From Microbacteriaceae bacterium (GTDB lineage: Bacteria; Actinomycetota; Actinomycetes; Actinomycetales; Microbacteriaceae), in the NCBI GenBank assembly GCA_012511645.1, contig JAAZFP010000411.1, forward strand, positions 1 through 6,639: a stretch of 6,639 nucleotides of DNA, in the 5' to 3' direction. Below are positions 1 through 5,873 of this stretch, piece after piece. A model generated the notes under the pieces. That model saw nothing but the letters and a program-made list of their open reading frames with translations. It was not told the origin of the DNA and ran no database searches. Each line of letters begins with the position of its first letter. Position 1 is the stretch's first letter. The position numbers and the translations under genes are program-made.

Positions 1-205
1 TCGTGCTGGCTCGTACTTCAGTCGTTGCTGGCAGCTGTTCTTTGGGCTTTTCAGTCGAGGCGGTGGCGTCGAGTTCGTGATTTGCCTTCAGGTTCGCCAT
101 CAAGTGGGTGAACGCCGGAGTCGGGTGTAGCAAGGCATTTACCAAGTCACGTACTTTGTCCAGCGACTCTTCTGATCTCATTTGCGGTTTGGTGTCGATG
201 TTCAT
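1..205 (-). CDS. Unidentified protein, N-terminal part (runs off left edge)
   Basis: An open minus-strand frame starts at an ATG at 205-203 (MNIDTKPQMRSEE...) and stays open for 68 codons to the window edge, so the C-terminus is missing. The visible part is hydrophilic. A predicted helical stretch (SLDKVRDLVNALL) is followed by a Lys/Glu/Thr-rich tail. I see no signal peptide, membrane segment or recognisable motif, and I do not recognise the family. There is no good Shine-Dalgarno before the ATG. The same frame is open upstream back to a TAG near 350, so a GTG about 21 nt upstream is an alternative start. The codon pattern and lack of stops make it more likely to be real than the overlapping plus-strand frame, but 68 codons is weak evidence. 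It lies downstream of the arsenic operon on the same strand, about 200 nt past the ArsR remnant. Confidence 0.4.
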   Translation of the reverse strand, partial: MNIDTKPQMRSEESLDKVRDLVNALLHPTPAFTHLMANLKANHELDATASTEKPKEQLPATTEVRAST

Positions 206-404
206 ATGTCTATGGTCACAGCGCACCGCAGTGAAGAACTCAGCTTTTTTGATGTTGGTCGCCGAGGATCGTGGGCTCGGTCCTCTAGTCGCCGTGCTCG
301 GCTGGGTGGTGTCACGGACCTTCGGGGAGCTACGGCGGGTGATCCACTATCTTGAGCTGTCGGGCGTTTCGCGAATGATTCCGCGAGTCGGCAGGTGACG
401 ACGC
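206..404. other. Intergenic, no supported gene
   Basis: Both strands have short open frames here but none has a start signal or recognisable product. An imperfect palindrome at 370-385 (CGCGAAT, one base, ATT, one extra base, CGCG) is the only structure I noticed. It could be an operator or chance. No intrinsic terminator for the arsenic operon is evident. Confidence 0.4.
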
Positions 405-561
405 TCACCCGAGGGGCCCGCTCACAGCCTCAGCGAACGTGCTCGTTGTTGGCTGATAGAAGTCCCATTTACCGCTGCTCTCGAGTGACGAGTCCCGCCT
501 CGACGAGCAGTTTCATGTGGTGTGAAGCACTGAGAGAAACCCCACCGAGATGCTCAGTCAA
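405..561 (-). pseudogene. ArsR-family regulator remnant (3' part, frameshifted)
   Basis: Translating the minus strand from about 561 gives LTEHLGGVSLSASHHM then KLLVEAGLVTREQR. This is the recognition-helix and wing region of ArsR/SmtB repressors, as in their usual pattern LTEPLGLSQPTVSHHxKxLxEAGLVTREQRG. The frame then hits TAA at about 469. Adding one base restores a family-like continuation, GKWDFYQPTTSTFAEAV, which runs to a TGA at 407-405. The N-terminal half, with helices before the recognition helix and any CxC metal site, is absent: the fragment begins inside the last codons of arsC. It is therefore truncated and frameshifted, and has no start codon. It probably marks a second regulator originally next to arsC that was lost by deletion or recombination. 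The HTH assignment is good; the exact left boundary is uncertain. Confidence 0.7.
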
Positions 562-961
562 GAAGCTCCGCGAGCAGCGCTTCAACGCGTGCCTTGATCT
601 CGTCGCGGATGGGTCTCACCGCATCGATACCCTGCCCTGCCGGATCCTCGAGTTTCCAATCCTCGTACCGCTTGCCGGGGAAGAACGGGCATGCGTCACC
701 GCAGCCCATAGTGATTACGGCATCAGACGCCTGCACCGCTTCGGTCGTGAGGATCTTCGGCTGCTCAGCGGTGATGTCGATGCCGACCTCGCGCATCGCT
801 TCAACTGCGACCGAGTTAATCATTTCCGCGGGCATCGAACCCGCAGAGCGTACCTCGACGCGGTCGCCGGCGAGTTCGCGCAGCCAACCGGCCGCCATTT
901 GCGAGCGCCCGGCGTTGTGCACGCAGACGAAGAGTACGGTGGGCTTCTGTTCGGTGGTCAT
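554..961 (-). CDS. arsC: Arsenate reductase, low-molecular-weight phosphatase fold
   Basis: A 135-aa cytoplasmic enzyme that reduces arsenate to arsenite for export by ACR3. The P-loop near the N-terminus is VCVHNAGRS, giving the CX5R signature with nucleophile Cys13 and Arg19. The acid loop WKLEDPAG supplies Asp106. Cys87 and Cys91 lie in MGCGDACP, the region where thioredoxin-coupled ArsC carries its resolving cysteines. In actinobacteria this fold may instead use mycothiol and mycoredoxin, and the sequence alone does not decide which. Length is normal for the family. The ATG at 961 is preceded by a GGAAGAGAAGA stretch about 8 nt upstream, and starts 24 nt after the ArsR-ArsC fusion, so it is the last gene of the operon. 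Its final codons overlap the truncated ArsR remnant, so the C-terminal end may have been set by that recombination, although VEALLAELLD looks like a normal ArsC end. Confidence 0.93.
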   Translation of the reverse strand: MTTEQKPTVLFVCVHNAGRSQMAAGWLRELAGDRVEVRSAGSMPAEMINSVAVEAMREVGIDITAEQPKILTTEAVQASDAVITMGCGDACPFFPGKRYEDWKLEDPAGQGIDAVRPIRDEIKARVEALLAELLD

Positions 962-985
962 GTTGCGTCTTCTCTTCCAGTTCCG

Positions 986-2002
986 TCAGTGTGAGGTGAG
1001 GGTGTCGAGCAGTGTGCGCACGCGGGCTGCGATGTCGTCACGAATCGCCTCAAGCTCTTCAGCGGAGGCGAGGGCGGGATCGCCGACGGCCCAGTCTTCG
1101 TAGCGGACCCCGGGAATGACCGGGCACACGTCGCCGCACCCCATGGTGACCACCACATCAGCCGCGCGTACAGCGTCATCGGTGAGCGGTTTTGGGAATC
1201 GCTCCTGCGCCTGGTCGCCCTCGATTTCTGTGAGGAGCGACTTGATACGTGGGTGCACGTCGGTTGCTGGGGTGGATCCTGCAGACCGTGCGAGGACCTT
1301 TCCACCCGAGAGCTGGTTGACGAGTGCTGCCGCGAGATGTGATCTGCCCGCGTTCTGCACGCATACGAAGAGCACCTGCGGGATCCCGTTTTCGTGGTCG
1401 CGGGTGAGATCTGTGAGCCGCTGTCTCGCGAAGCGCTCGGTCAGTGGAATGAGGTGTCGCGTCACCTTCGCCGAGCGTGCGAGGCTCGCGTACGACTCGC
1501 GGACGACGGTCACAACCAGGTCGCGACTAATCACGGCGTGTTCCGCGGCGAGCTCGTCCGCGAGGTGGGTGACACGTTCGTCGAGGTTCTCTACCGGTTC
1601 GGCTGGCGTGTGGGAACACTCGTGCTCCTCAGGCGCCTCGGCGGCGAGCACTGCCGCGGGCGCGAACGACTCTAACAATGCTCTGACCGCCGCCTCTTGG
1701 GTGGGCTGTAGCCGGTAGTACACCCAGGTGCTGCGGCGCTCGGAGGTGAGGAGGCCGGTGTCTTTGAGTACTTTCAGGTGGTGTGAGATGGTCGGTTGCG
1801 ACACGTCGCCGAGTTCGGCGAGGTCGCAGACGCAGGCCTCACCGCGCGGATCGGAGACGATCGCTGACAGCATACGCAAGCGCAGCGGGTCGGAGAGTGC
1901 CTTGAGCCGACTCGCCACGACGGTTGCGGCATCGATCCCGATCGGGTGTGACCCATCGGGTTCACAGGTGCGATCGGTGGGAGCGGGGATGGTGTTGCTC
2001 AT
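986..2002 (-). CDS. ArsR-ArsC fusion: arsenite-sensing repressor joined to arsenate reductase
   Basis: A 338-aa two-function protein. Residues about 25-110 are an ArsR winged helix, with a CVC metal-site motif (Cys57, Cys59) followed by the recognition helix VSQPTISHHLKVLKDTGLL and wing SERRSTWVYYRL. Cys13 may be a third ligand, by analogy with actinobacterial ArsR. Residues about 140-200 form a helical segment (DERVTHLADELAAEHAV...) like the small helical domain preceding some actinobacterial ArsC proteins. Residues about 208-335 are a complete ArsC domain: P-loop VCVQNAGRS (Cys214, Arg220), MGCGDVCP (Cys289, Cys293) and acid loop WAVGDPA (Asp308). All catalytic residues are present. I chose the ATG at 2002-2000 over an upstream in-frame ATG at 2074 because it overlaps the ACR3 stop as ATGA, has GAGGA just upstream and leaves a normal ArsR N-terminus. 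Translational coupling to ACR3 is likely, and the ArsR half probably represses this operon. Confidence 0.92.
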   Translation of the reverse strand: MSNTIPAPTDRTCEPDGSHPIGIDAATVVASRLKALSDPLRLRMLSAIVSDPRGEACVCDLAELGDVSQPTISHHLKVLKDTGLLTSERRSTWVYYRLQPTQEAAVRALLESFAPAAVLAAEAPEEHECSHTPAEPVENLDERVTHLADELAAEHAVISRDLVVTVVRESYASLARSAKVTRHLIPLTERFARQRLTDLTRDHENGIPQVLFVCVQNAGRSHLAAALVNQLSGGKVLARSAGSTPATDVHPRIKSLLTEIEGDQAQERFPKPLTDDAVRAADVVVTMGCGDVCPVIPGVRYEDWAVGDPALASAEELEAIRDDIAARVRTLLDTLTSH

Positions 2003-3123
2003 GATGTCCTCACGGGTGTCTCGATCGCTACCGGGGCGTAGGGGTCGGTGTGAAACCAAGCTCGGGCAGCCCACAGCGACACATACACGAGACCCACCAG
2101 TACCGGCACCTCGATGAGTGGGCCGACGACACCGGCAAGGGCCTGCCCACTCGTGGCGCCGAAGGTGCCGATCGCAACCGCGATCGCGAGTTCAAAGTTG
2201 TTGCCCGCCGCGGTGAAAGCGAGCGAGGTGGATCGGGCATACTCCATGCCGAGCGCTTTGCCGAGCAGGAGACCCGCGAACCACATCACGCCGAAGTAGA
2301 TGAAGAGCGGCAGTGCAATGCGTGCCACGTCGAGGGGGTTCGCGATGATCGCATCACCCTGGAGTGCGAAGAGCAGCACGATCGTGAAGAGGAGCCCGTA
2401 CAGCGCCCACGGGCCGATAACAGGGAGAAAGGATACCTCGTACCAGTCCCGTCCTCGCCGCCGCTCCACGATCCACCTGGAGGCGAACCCGGCGATCAGG
2501 GGGACCCCAAGGAAGACGAGCACGTTCAGCGCGATCTGCCAGACCGAGACCTCAAGGCCTTGCGTGTCGAGGCCGAGCCAGCCGGGCAGCACGGTCAGGT
2601 AGAACCAGCCGAGCAGCGCGAATGCGACCACCTGGAAGACGGAGTTGATGGCGACCAGCACCGCGGTCGCTTCCCGGTCGCCGCAGGCCAGATCGTTCCA
2701 GATCACGACCATCGCGATGCAGCGCGCGAGCCCGACGATGATGAGGCCGGTGCGGTACTCCGGCAGGTCGGGGAGGAAGAGCCACGCGAGCGTAAACATG
2801 ACCGCGGGGCCAGCGATCCAATTCAGCAAAAGCGAAGAGATGAGGAGCCGTTTGTCGCCGGTGACTGCCGCGACTTTGTCGTACCGAACCTTCGCGAGCA
2901 CGGGGTACATCATGACGAGCAGCCCGATGCCGATCGGCACCGAGATACCGCCCACCTCGAGTCGGGCGAGGAAGTCGGAGAGAGCGGGAACGAAGCGCCC
3001 CAGTAGGAGGCCCACGACCATGGCGAGGCCGATCCACAGCGGCAACCACTTATCGAGCGTCGACATGCGTTTCGGAGTTGCCCGGGGTGGTGCAGTTAAT
3101 GAGCCGCTTCCTTGATTCGACAT
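1999..3123 (-). CDS. arsB: ACR3-family arsenite efflux permease
   Basis: A 374-aa inner-membrane carrier that exports arsenite, the product of the two ArsC domains downstream. About ten hydrophobic segments are visible (roughly 27-46, 58-77, 93-116, 124-145, 152-178, 196-212, 233-255, 266-290, 298-322 and 326-355). The ACR3 signatures are present: GLARCIAMVVIWNDLACGD with the conserved transport cysteine at 135, NSVFQ, FTAAGNNFELAIAVAIGTFG, and PLIEVPVLVGLVYVSLW with the conserved Glu338. This is ACR3 (BART superfamily), not the unrelated E. coli ArsB, though annotation often calls both arsB. The ATG at 3123 has only AGAAGA touching it and no well-spaced Shine-Dalgarno. The in-frame ATG at 3066 (MSTLDKWLPLWI) matches the usual family start but also lacks one. 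It is first in the operon. A promoter probably lies in 3124-3180, where TATAGA sits just before the ATG, so a leaderless or internal start is possible. Confidence 0.94.
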   Translation of the reverse strand: MSNQGSGSLTAPPRATPKRMSTLDKWLPLWIGLAMVVGLLLGRFVPALSDFLARLEVGGISVPIGIGLLVMMYPVLAKVRYDKVAAVTGDKRLLISSLLLNWIAGPAVMFTLAWLFLPDLPEYRTGLIIVGLARCIAMVVIWNDLACGDREATAVLVAINSVFQVVAFALLGWFYLTVLPGWLGLDTQGLEVSVWQIALNVLVFLGVPLIAGFASRWIVERRRGRDWYEVSFLPVIGPWALYGLLFTIVLLFALQGDAIIANPLDVARIALPLFIYFGVMWFAGLLLGKALGMEYARSTSLAFTAAGNNFELAIAVAIGTFGATSGQALAGVVGPLIEVPVLVGLVYVSLWAARAWFHTDPYAPVAIETPVRTS

Positions 3124-3180
3124 TCTTCTATATTGGTGAGTATCGATGGCTGAAGCAACTTCTGGCGAAGGGGTTCATGC
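3124..3180 (-). promoter_or_regulatory. Probable ars operon promoter/operator region
   Basis: This is the only AT-richer stretch immediately upstream of the first arsenic gene. On the minus strand, TTCAGC, 16 nt and TATAGA form a weak -35/-10 pair ending 3 nt before the ATG at 3123. An alternative pairing is TTGCTT, 18 nt, AATATA. ATCGAT lies between them. I cannot identify a clear ArsR operator. Placement rests mainly on position, so the elements are tentative. Confidence 0.35.
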
Positions 3181-3236
3181 CTTGCTCTTCCATCGTTCAC
3201 TTGCCGTTCACGAGGCGAGCGTACGACCGCCGTAGA

Positions 3237-3299
3237 TCAGGCTTGCTGCGCGGGTGACGCCGCTACGCGGCAGTCGGGGCCGAGAATCTTGATGTCCAT
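3237..3299 (-). pseudogene. Remnant of small thioredoxin-like gene
   Basis: A minus-strand ATG at 3299 with a well-spaced GAAAGG (8 nt upstream) begins MDIKILGPDC. This matches the start of small thioredoxin-like redox proteins (MxIKILGPGCxxC type) that commonly follow ArsP/DUF318 permeases. The similarity then stops: the frame reads RVAASPAQQA and ends at TGA after 20 codons, without the second cysteine of the CxxC. Another frame just downstream reads VTRAASLIYGGRTLAS, which loosely resembles the family's later strand (TPALVVDGxVLASG). That would fit an internal deletion plus frameshift. The N-terminal match is good but short, so the identification is moderate. The intact translation signal suggests recent decay. 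Confidence 0.5.
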
Positions 3300-3358
3300 G
3301 TGTGTGACCTTTCGAGAGTGGATCTGCCAGCCAGTCGGCGCGATGGCCTTGGGGGCGG

Positions 3359-3450
3359 CTATCCAGCGATCGGGATGAGGTTGAAGATGAAAGCAGATGA
3401 GGAACGAGTAGCCCCATGAGCAGTAAAGTGATGCGAAGCTTGGGTGCGAA
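3359..3450 (-). pseudogene. Possible C-terminal remnant of an ArsP-type permease
   Basis: Two minus-strand frames contain hydrophobic pieces that join into one membrane helix. PKLRITLLLMGLLV lies in one frame and AFIFNLIPIAG, followed by TAG at 3361-3359, lies in another, with the break around 3385-3395. A last helix ending in a FN motif just before the stop is typical of DUF318/ArsP permeases. The position 59 nt upstream of the thioredoxin-like start also fits that well-known gene pair. No upstream part of such a permease exists in the window. The call is inferred from a short hydrophobic tail plus context, and chance cannot be excluded. Confidence 0.35.
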
Positions 3451-3556
3451 GGGATGTGGGCTCACTATTGATCTGACCGACAGTTTGGTTTCCACTCTCA
3501 CCTCAACGAGCGGGAGGCCCGAGAGCGACTGTGCGCTTGTCGAGGAGGGCTTTATC
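3451..3556. other. Intergenic, nothing recognised
   Basis: Together with the remnants at 3237-3450 this makes a stretch of about 430 nt without an intact gene between the HTH tail and ACR3. I see no promoter, repeat or RNA here. A short plus-strand frame (3416-3607) is unconvincing. Confidence 0.4.
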
Positions 3557-3960
3557 TCAATTCATGGTAGAGGAGTTGGTGACAATTGCACCAGCTGCGA
3601 TGAGTGAGATGCGCACCTGCTTGCGGTCTACACCGAGAGTGCGGGCGATCGCGCGCATCGAGATGCCGCCGCCGTGCAGCTTCACTGCTTCAGCGGCCTC
3701 GTCGATCGTAAGCCCATGCTGACGGCGCACGACTTCCTGCCGGGTGAGGTGCTTCGAGACTGTCGCGCGGTGCACACCATACTTCTGAGCGAGATAGCCG
3801 ACGCTGAGACCAGCGAGGTAATCATCGACGAGCCGGTCTGCTTCAGAGGGGGTGAGAAAGGTTTGAGGTTTCCCAATCCTCCTGACACAGGGCCCTCGAG
3901 CGTCCCGAATCGGGGTGTTATCGACCCGCTGAGACACCCGGTATACCCCTCGTTTCCAGC
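3557..3960 (-). pseudogene. Double helix-turn-helix tail, resembling the C-terminus of a serine recombinase
   Basis: This is the C-terminal half (about residues 147-280) of a 280-codon open frame that starts at 4399. It carries two HTH units: TPSEADRLVDDYLAGLSVGYLAQKYGVHRATVSKHL, then TIDEAAEAVKLHGGGISMRAIARTLGVDRKQVRISL, each in the pattern 'scan, weak helix, G-V-x-R-x-T/Q-V'. Such tandem units occur at the DNA-binding end of actinobacterial resolvase/recombinase proteins and in small stand-alone HTH proteins. There is no catalytic serine domain and no ATG for this part alone. A GTG at residue 155 is a possible start but has no clear Shine-Dalgarno. The preceding residues (RVDNTPIRDARGPCVRRIGKPQ) look like the linker of the same protein. 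I read it as a recombinase fragment placed in frame behind a broken ankyrin gene. It could still be expressed. Confidence 0.5.
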
Positions 3961-4023
3961 GTGATATCAACGTTTCTAGTGCGGGTCCGGGGTTTGAAAA
4001 CTGTCTACGCAGGGACCCCAAAT

Positions 4024-4082
4024 GGGAGAGGTTCAAACCCTCGACAAGAGTCTCCACTCTTTGTCCGGGTTGAACCTCTCCC
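4024..4082. repeat. 59-nt nearly perfect inverted repeat (long hairpin)
   Basis: GGGAGAGGTTCAAACCC at 4024-4040 pairs with GGGTTGAACCTCTCCC at 4067-4082, with one bulged A. The inner part continues as GACAAGAGT at 4043-4051 with ACTCTTTGTC at 4056-4065, with one bulged T. The loop is about four bases. A third related arm, GGGTTTGAA at 3990-3998, is the reverse complement of TTCAAACCC at 4032-4040. A shorter stem, GGGTCC (3983-3988) with GGACCC (4013-4018), lies beside it. The hairpin sits at the junction between the ankyrin part and the HTH part. It has no T-run, so it is a poor intrinsic terminator. It could be the end of a small mobile element, a recombination site or a transcript structure. 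Confidence 0.8.
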
Positions 4083-4108
4083 TGTTTCTCCGCTTCGGCC
4101 TCGCGCCA

Positions 4109-4399
4109 GTGAGGATTTGCGCCATACGAGCGCAACAACTTGATGAGAGCACCTTTGCCCTTTGAATTGAACACCGCCATAAAGAGGGGTGTGTTGCCGA
4201 AACGGTTCTCCAAATCGATGGTTGCACCAGCTCTTGAGGAGAGCTGCCGCAACCGAGAGGGACCACGCTTGCGCTGCAAAATGTAGCGGAGTAAATCCTT
4301 CCTCGTTCTGGGCATCAGGGAAATTCCACTTGAAAGTAATTCGCGAGCAACAGCCAGATTGTCACGGTGCAACGCCTGCATGTTGACCCGAGCGATCAT
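4109..4399 (-). pseudogene. Ankyrin-repeat protein gene, two compensating frameshifts and truncated
   Basis: From the ATG at 4399, codons read MIARVNMQALHRDN then LAVARELLSSGIS, the end of an ankyrin repeat. The frame then becomes nonsense for about 29 codons. In the next frame, 4316-4230 reads DAQNEEGFTPLHFAAQ, then AWSLSVAAALLKS, a textbook ankyrin repeat (N-x-x-G-x-T-P-L-H-x-A). The first frame resumes at 4228 with GATIDLENRFGNTPLFMA, then ALIKLLRSYGANPH. One base is therefore missing near 4317 and one extra base (T4229) is present, which cancel. After GANPH (4109) the repeat consensus ends and the frame runs into a long inverted repeat, so the C-terminus is also lost. Small ankyrin proteins mediate protein-protein contacts; the partner is unknown. 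No clear ribosome site precedes 4399. The open frame through the lesions is an artefact of their cancelling. Confidence 0.7.
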
Positions 4400-4595
4400 G
4401 TCACGCTGCGCGCAGAAAACCCAGGGTTTCCGAACCTCGTGTTGCCCGAGCTGAGTGAGATGATGGTGTGGGGCGTCGTCACGTTCATCATTAGCCCGGC
4501 CTCATGATGTCGGTGGCTCGAGGTACGGCTGAAAATCAGCCGCTGAGACTGCGAAGCGGCTCGAATTAGACGAACCACTTGAAGGGTGTGCGGTA
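4400..4595. promoter_or_regulatory. Divergent intergenic region with overlapping hairpins
   Basis: This 196-nt gap separates the minus-strand ankyrin remnant from the plus-strand ADP-ribosylglycohydrolase and should hold promoters for both, though I cannot place hexamers confidently. AAACCC-A-GGGTTT (4417-4429) is a perfect palindrome around one base, and may be an operator. CGGCTGA-AAA-TCAGCCG (4526-4542) and AGCCGCT / AGCGGCT (4538-4544 and 4555-4561) are two hairpins that share bases and cannot form together. They sit about 35-70 nt before the start at 4596 in the position of a leader transcript. Confidence 0.4.
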
Positions 4596-5723
4596 GTGAT
4601 TGACTCAGACGAATTGGTCTACCGGTCGCGAGTGCGGGGATGCCTGCTCGGCGGGGCGATCGGTGATGCGCTTGGTGGCCCTGTCGAGTTCTGGAACGCG
4701 CAGCGGATTCTCGAAGCCTGTGGCGAGGATGGTGTGACCGAGTATCTTCCCGAGATTATCGACGGCGAGACTCGGTACGGGCTGATTACTGATGATACGC
4801 AGATGATGTTGTTTACGGTTGAACGGATGATTCGTGCGGGGGTTCGTACTGACCGCGGCTGAGGCCTCACGGTCGCGGTCACGCATCACGCGTATGACCG
4901 GTGGCTCGACACGCAGCTCATGCGCGAGCCCGATGGGTCAAAAGATGGCTGGTTGATCAACCAGAAGTGGCTCTATGTCAGGCGCGCCCCTGGCAACACC
5001 TGCATATCAGCGTTAATGGATGCGCGATGCGGCGAACGGAAGATCTCGCAATACGGTGGCCAGGCTGAGAATGATTCGAAAGGCTGCGGCGGGGTCATGC
5101 GCAGTGCACCATTCGGGCTGTTGCCACCGAGATCTGACGACGCCCTCGGGTGGCAGTTCGATAGCGCGGCTCAAGCGGCATCCTTTACGCACGGTCATCC
5201 GACTGCCCAGCTCGCTTCGGGTGCACTCGCCGCGCTTATTGGTGCGATAGTTCTGGGGCAAGAACTTGACGAGGCGGTAAACACGATGATGCGACATCTA
5301 CGCTGTCGCGAACACCATGAAGAGGCTACGCGAGTGCTTCAGCAGGCGATTGATTTGGCGACTGAACCACCCAGCGTTGCGGTGTTGGAGTCGTTGGGTG
5401 GCGGGTGGGTAGCTGATGAAGCGTTAGGCATCGCTGTCTACGCAGCGCTGCAGTGCCCCGAGCCAGAGAACATACTCAAGGCGCTCTCGCTCGCGGTCAC
5501 CCACTCAGGTGATTCTGATTCGACGGGTGCGCTCTGTGGCAACATCCTTGGTGCGCTGCATGGAGAAGAATCGTTGCCGCCGCAGCTGGTGTTTGAGGTT
5601 GAAGGTCGGGGCACCATCCTCGAACTTGCAGATGACTTTGTCTACGAGTTCACTCGCGGGCATGAACTGCACGGCGAATACGGCCCGTACACACGCTGGA
5701 CCACACGGTATCCCGGTTGGTGA
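4596..5723 (+). pseudogene. ADP-ribosylglycohydrolase interrupted by one in-frame TGA
   Basis: The frame starts at GTG 4596, with GAAGGG 9 nt upstream, and runs 375 codons. A TGA at 4860-4862 (codon 89) splits it; the same frame stays open from 4863 to the stop at 5721-5723. Motifs of the DraG/ARH-type family lie on both sides: GAIGDALGGPVEF (21-32) and TDDTQ (65-69) before the stop; RRAPGNTC, SKGCGGVMR (161-169), FTHGHPTAQLASGA and SGDSDSTGALCGN (GDSDSTG 305-311) after it. TDDTQ and GDSDSTG together hold the two metal ions, so neither fragment can form the active site. A new start at 4920 would give 267 aa without TDDTQ. Intact enzymes remove ADP-ribose from proteins or nucleic acids in the cytoplasm. 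Since everything else is preserved, the lesion is either a recent nonsense mutation or a sequence error. Confidence 0.88.
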
Positions 5724-5850
5724 GCGCATGGCTCGAACCTCCCAGACATTCGCGCTGACCGCATGAGGATTCGCGCGGCTTCTTGGCTGCGGAGGTAACG
5801 AAACTGCACGCATCGGGGCCTCGGGATGCTTCAGGATCTCGAAAGTACAA
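5724..5850. other. Intergenic between convergent genes
   Basis: This short gap separates the ADP-ribosylglycohydrolase stop from the region just past the lipoprotein stop. No gene is supported. I see no terminator for the plus-strand gene. Confidence 0.4.
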
Positions 5851-5866
5851 AGGCTGCCGGGAGCCT
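5842..5866 (-). terminator. Possible weak terminator after the lipoprotein gene
   Basis: Read on the minus strand, 8 nt past the lipoprotein stop, AGGCT and AGCCT form a 5-bp stem around CCCGGC. They are followed by TTTGTACTTT. The stem is short and the T-tract broken, so this is tentative. Confidence 0.3.
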
Positions 5867-5873
5867 CCGTGCT

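Noticed and set aside
395..1718. Several plus-strand frames (395-994, 594-1103, 1116-1718) opposite the arsC genes
   Set aside because: They are shadows of well-identified minus-strand genes with no recognisable products.
2050..3006. 318-codon plus-strand frame opposite ACR3
   Set aside because: It is antisense to a clear membrane transporter. Its extreme Asp/Glu/Arg/His content is the mirror of hydrophobic codons, and it has no ribosome site or recognised domain.
3208..3501. 97-codon minus-strand frame as a real gene
   Set aside because: It runs through pieces that fit other frames better (permease tail, thioredoxin-like start). Only its hydrophobic LLLMGLLV portion seems meaningful.
4024..4082. 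tRNA-like T-arm (GGTTCAAACC)
   Set aside because: The T-loop words match, but there is no acceptor stem, anticodon arm or D-arm on either strand; the similarity comes from the inverted repeat.
4860..4862. Selenocysteine or other recoding at the TGA
   Set aside because: The position is not a known cysteine or catalytic site in the family, and no compelling insertion hairpin was seen just downstream. A nonsense mutation or sequence error is simpler.
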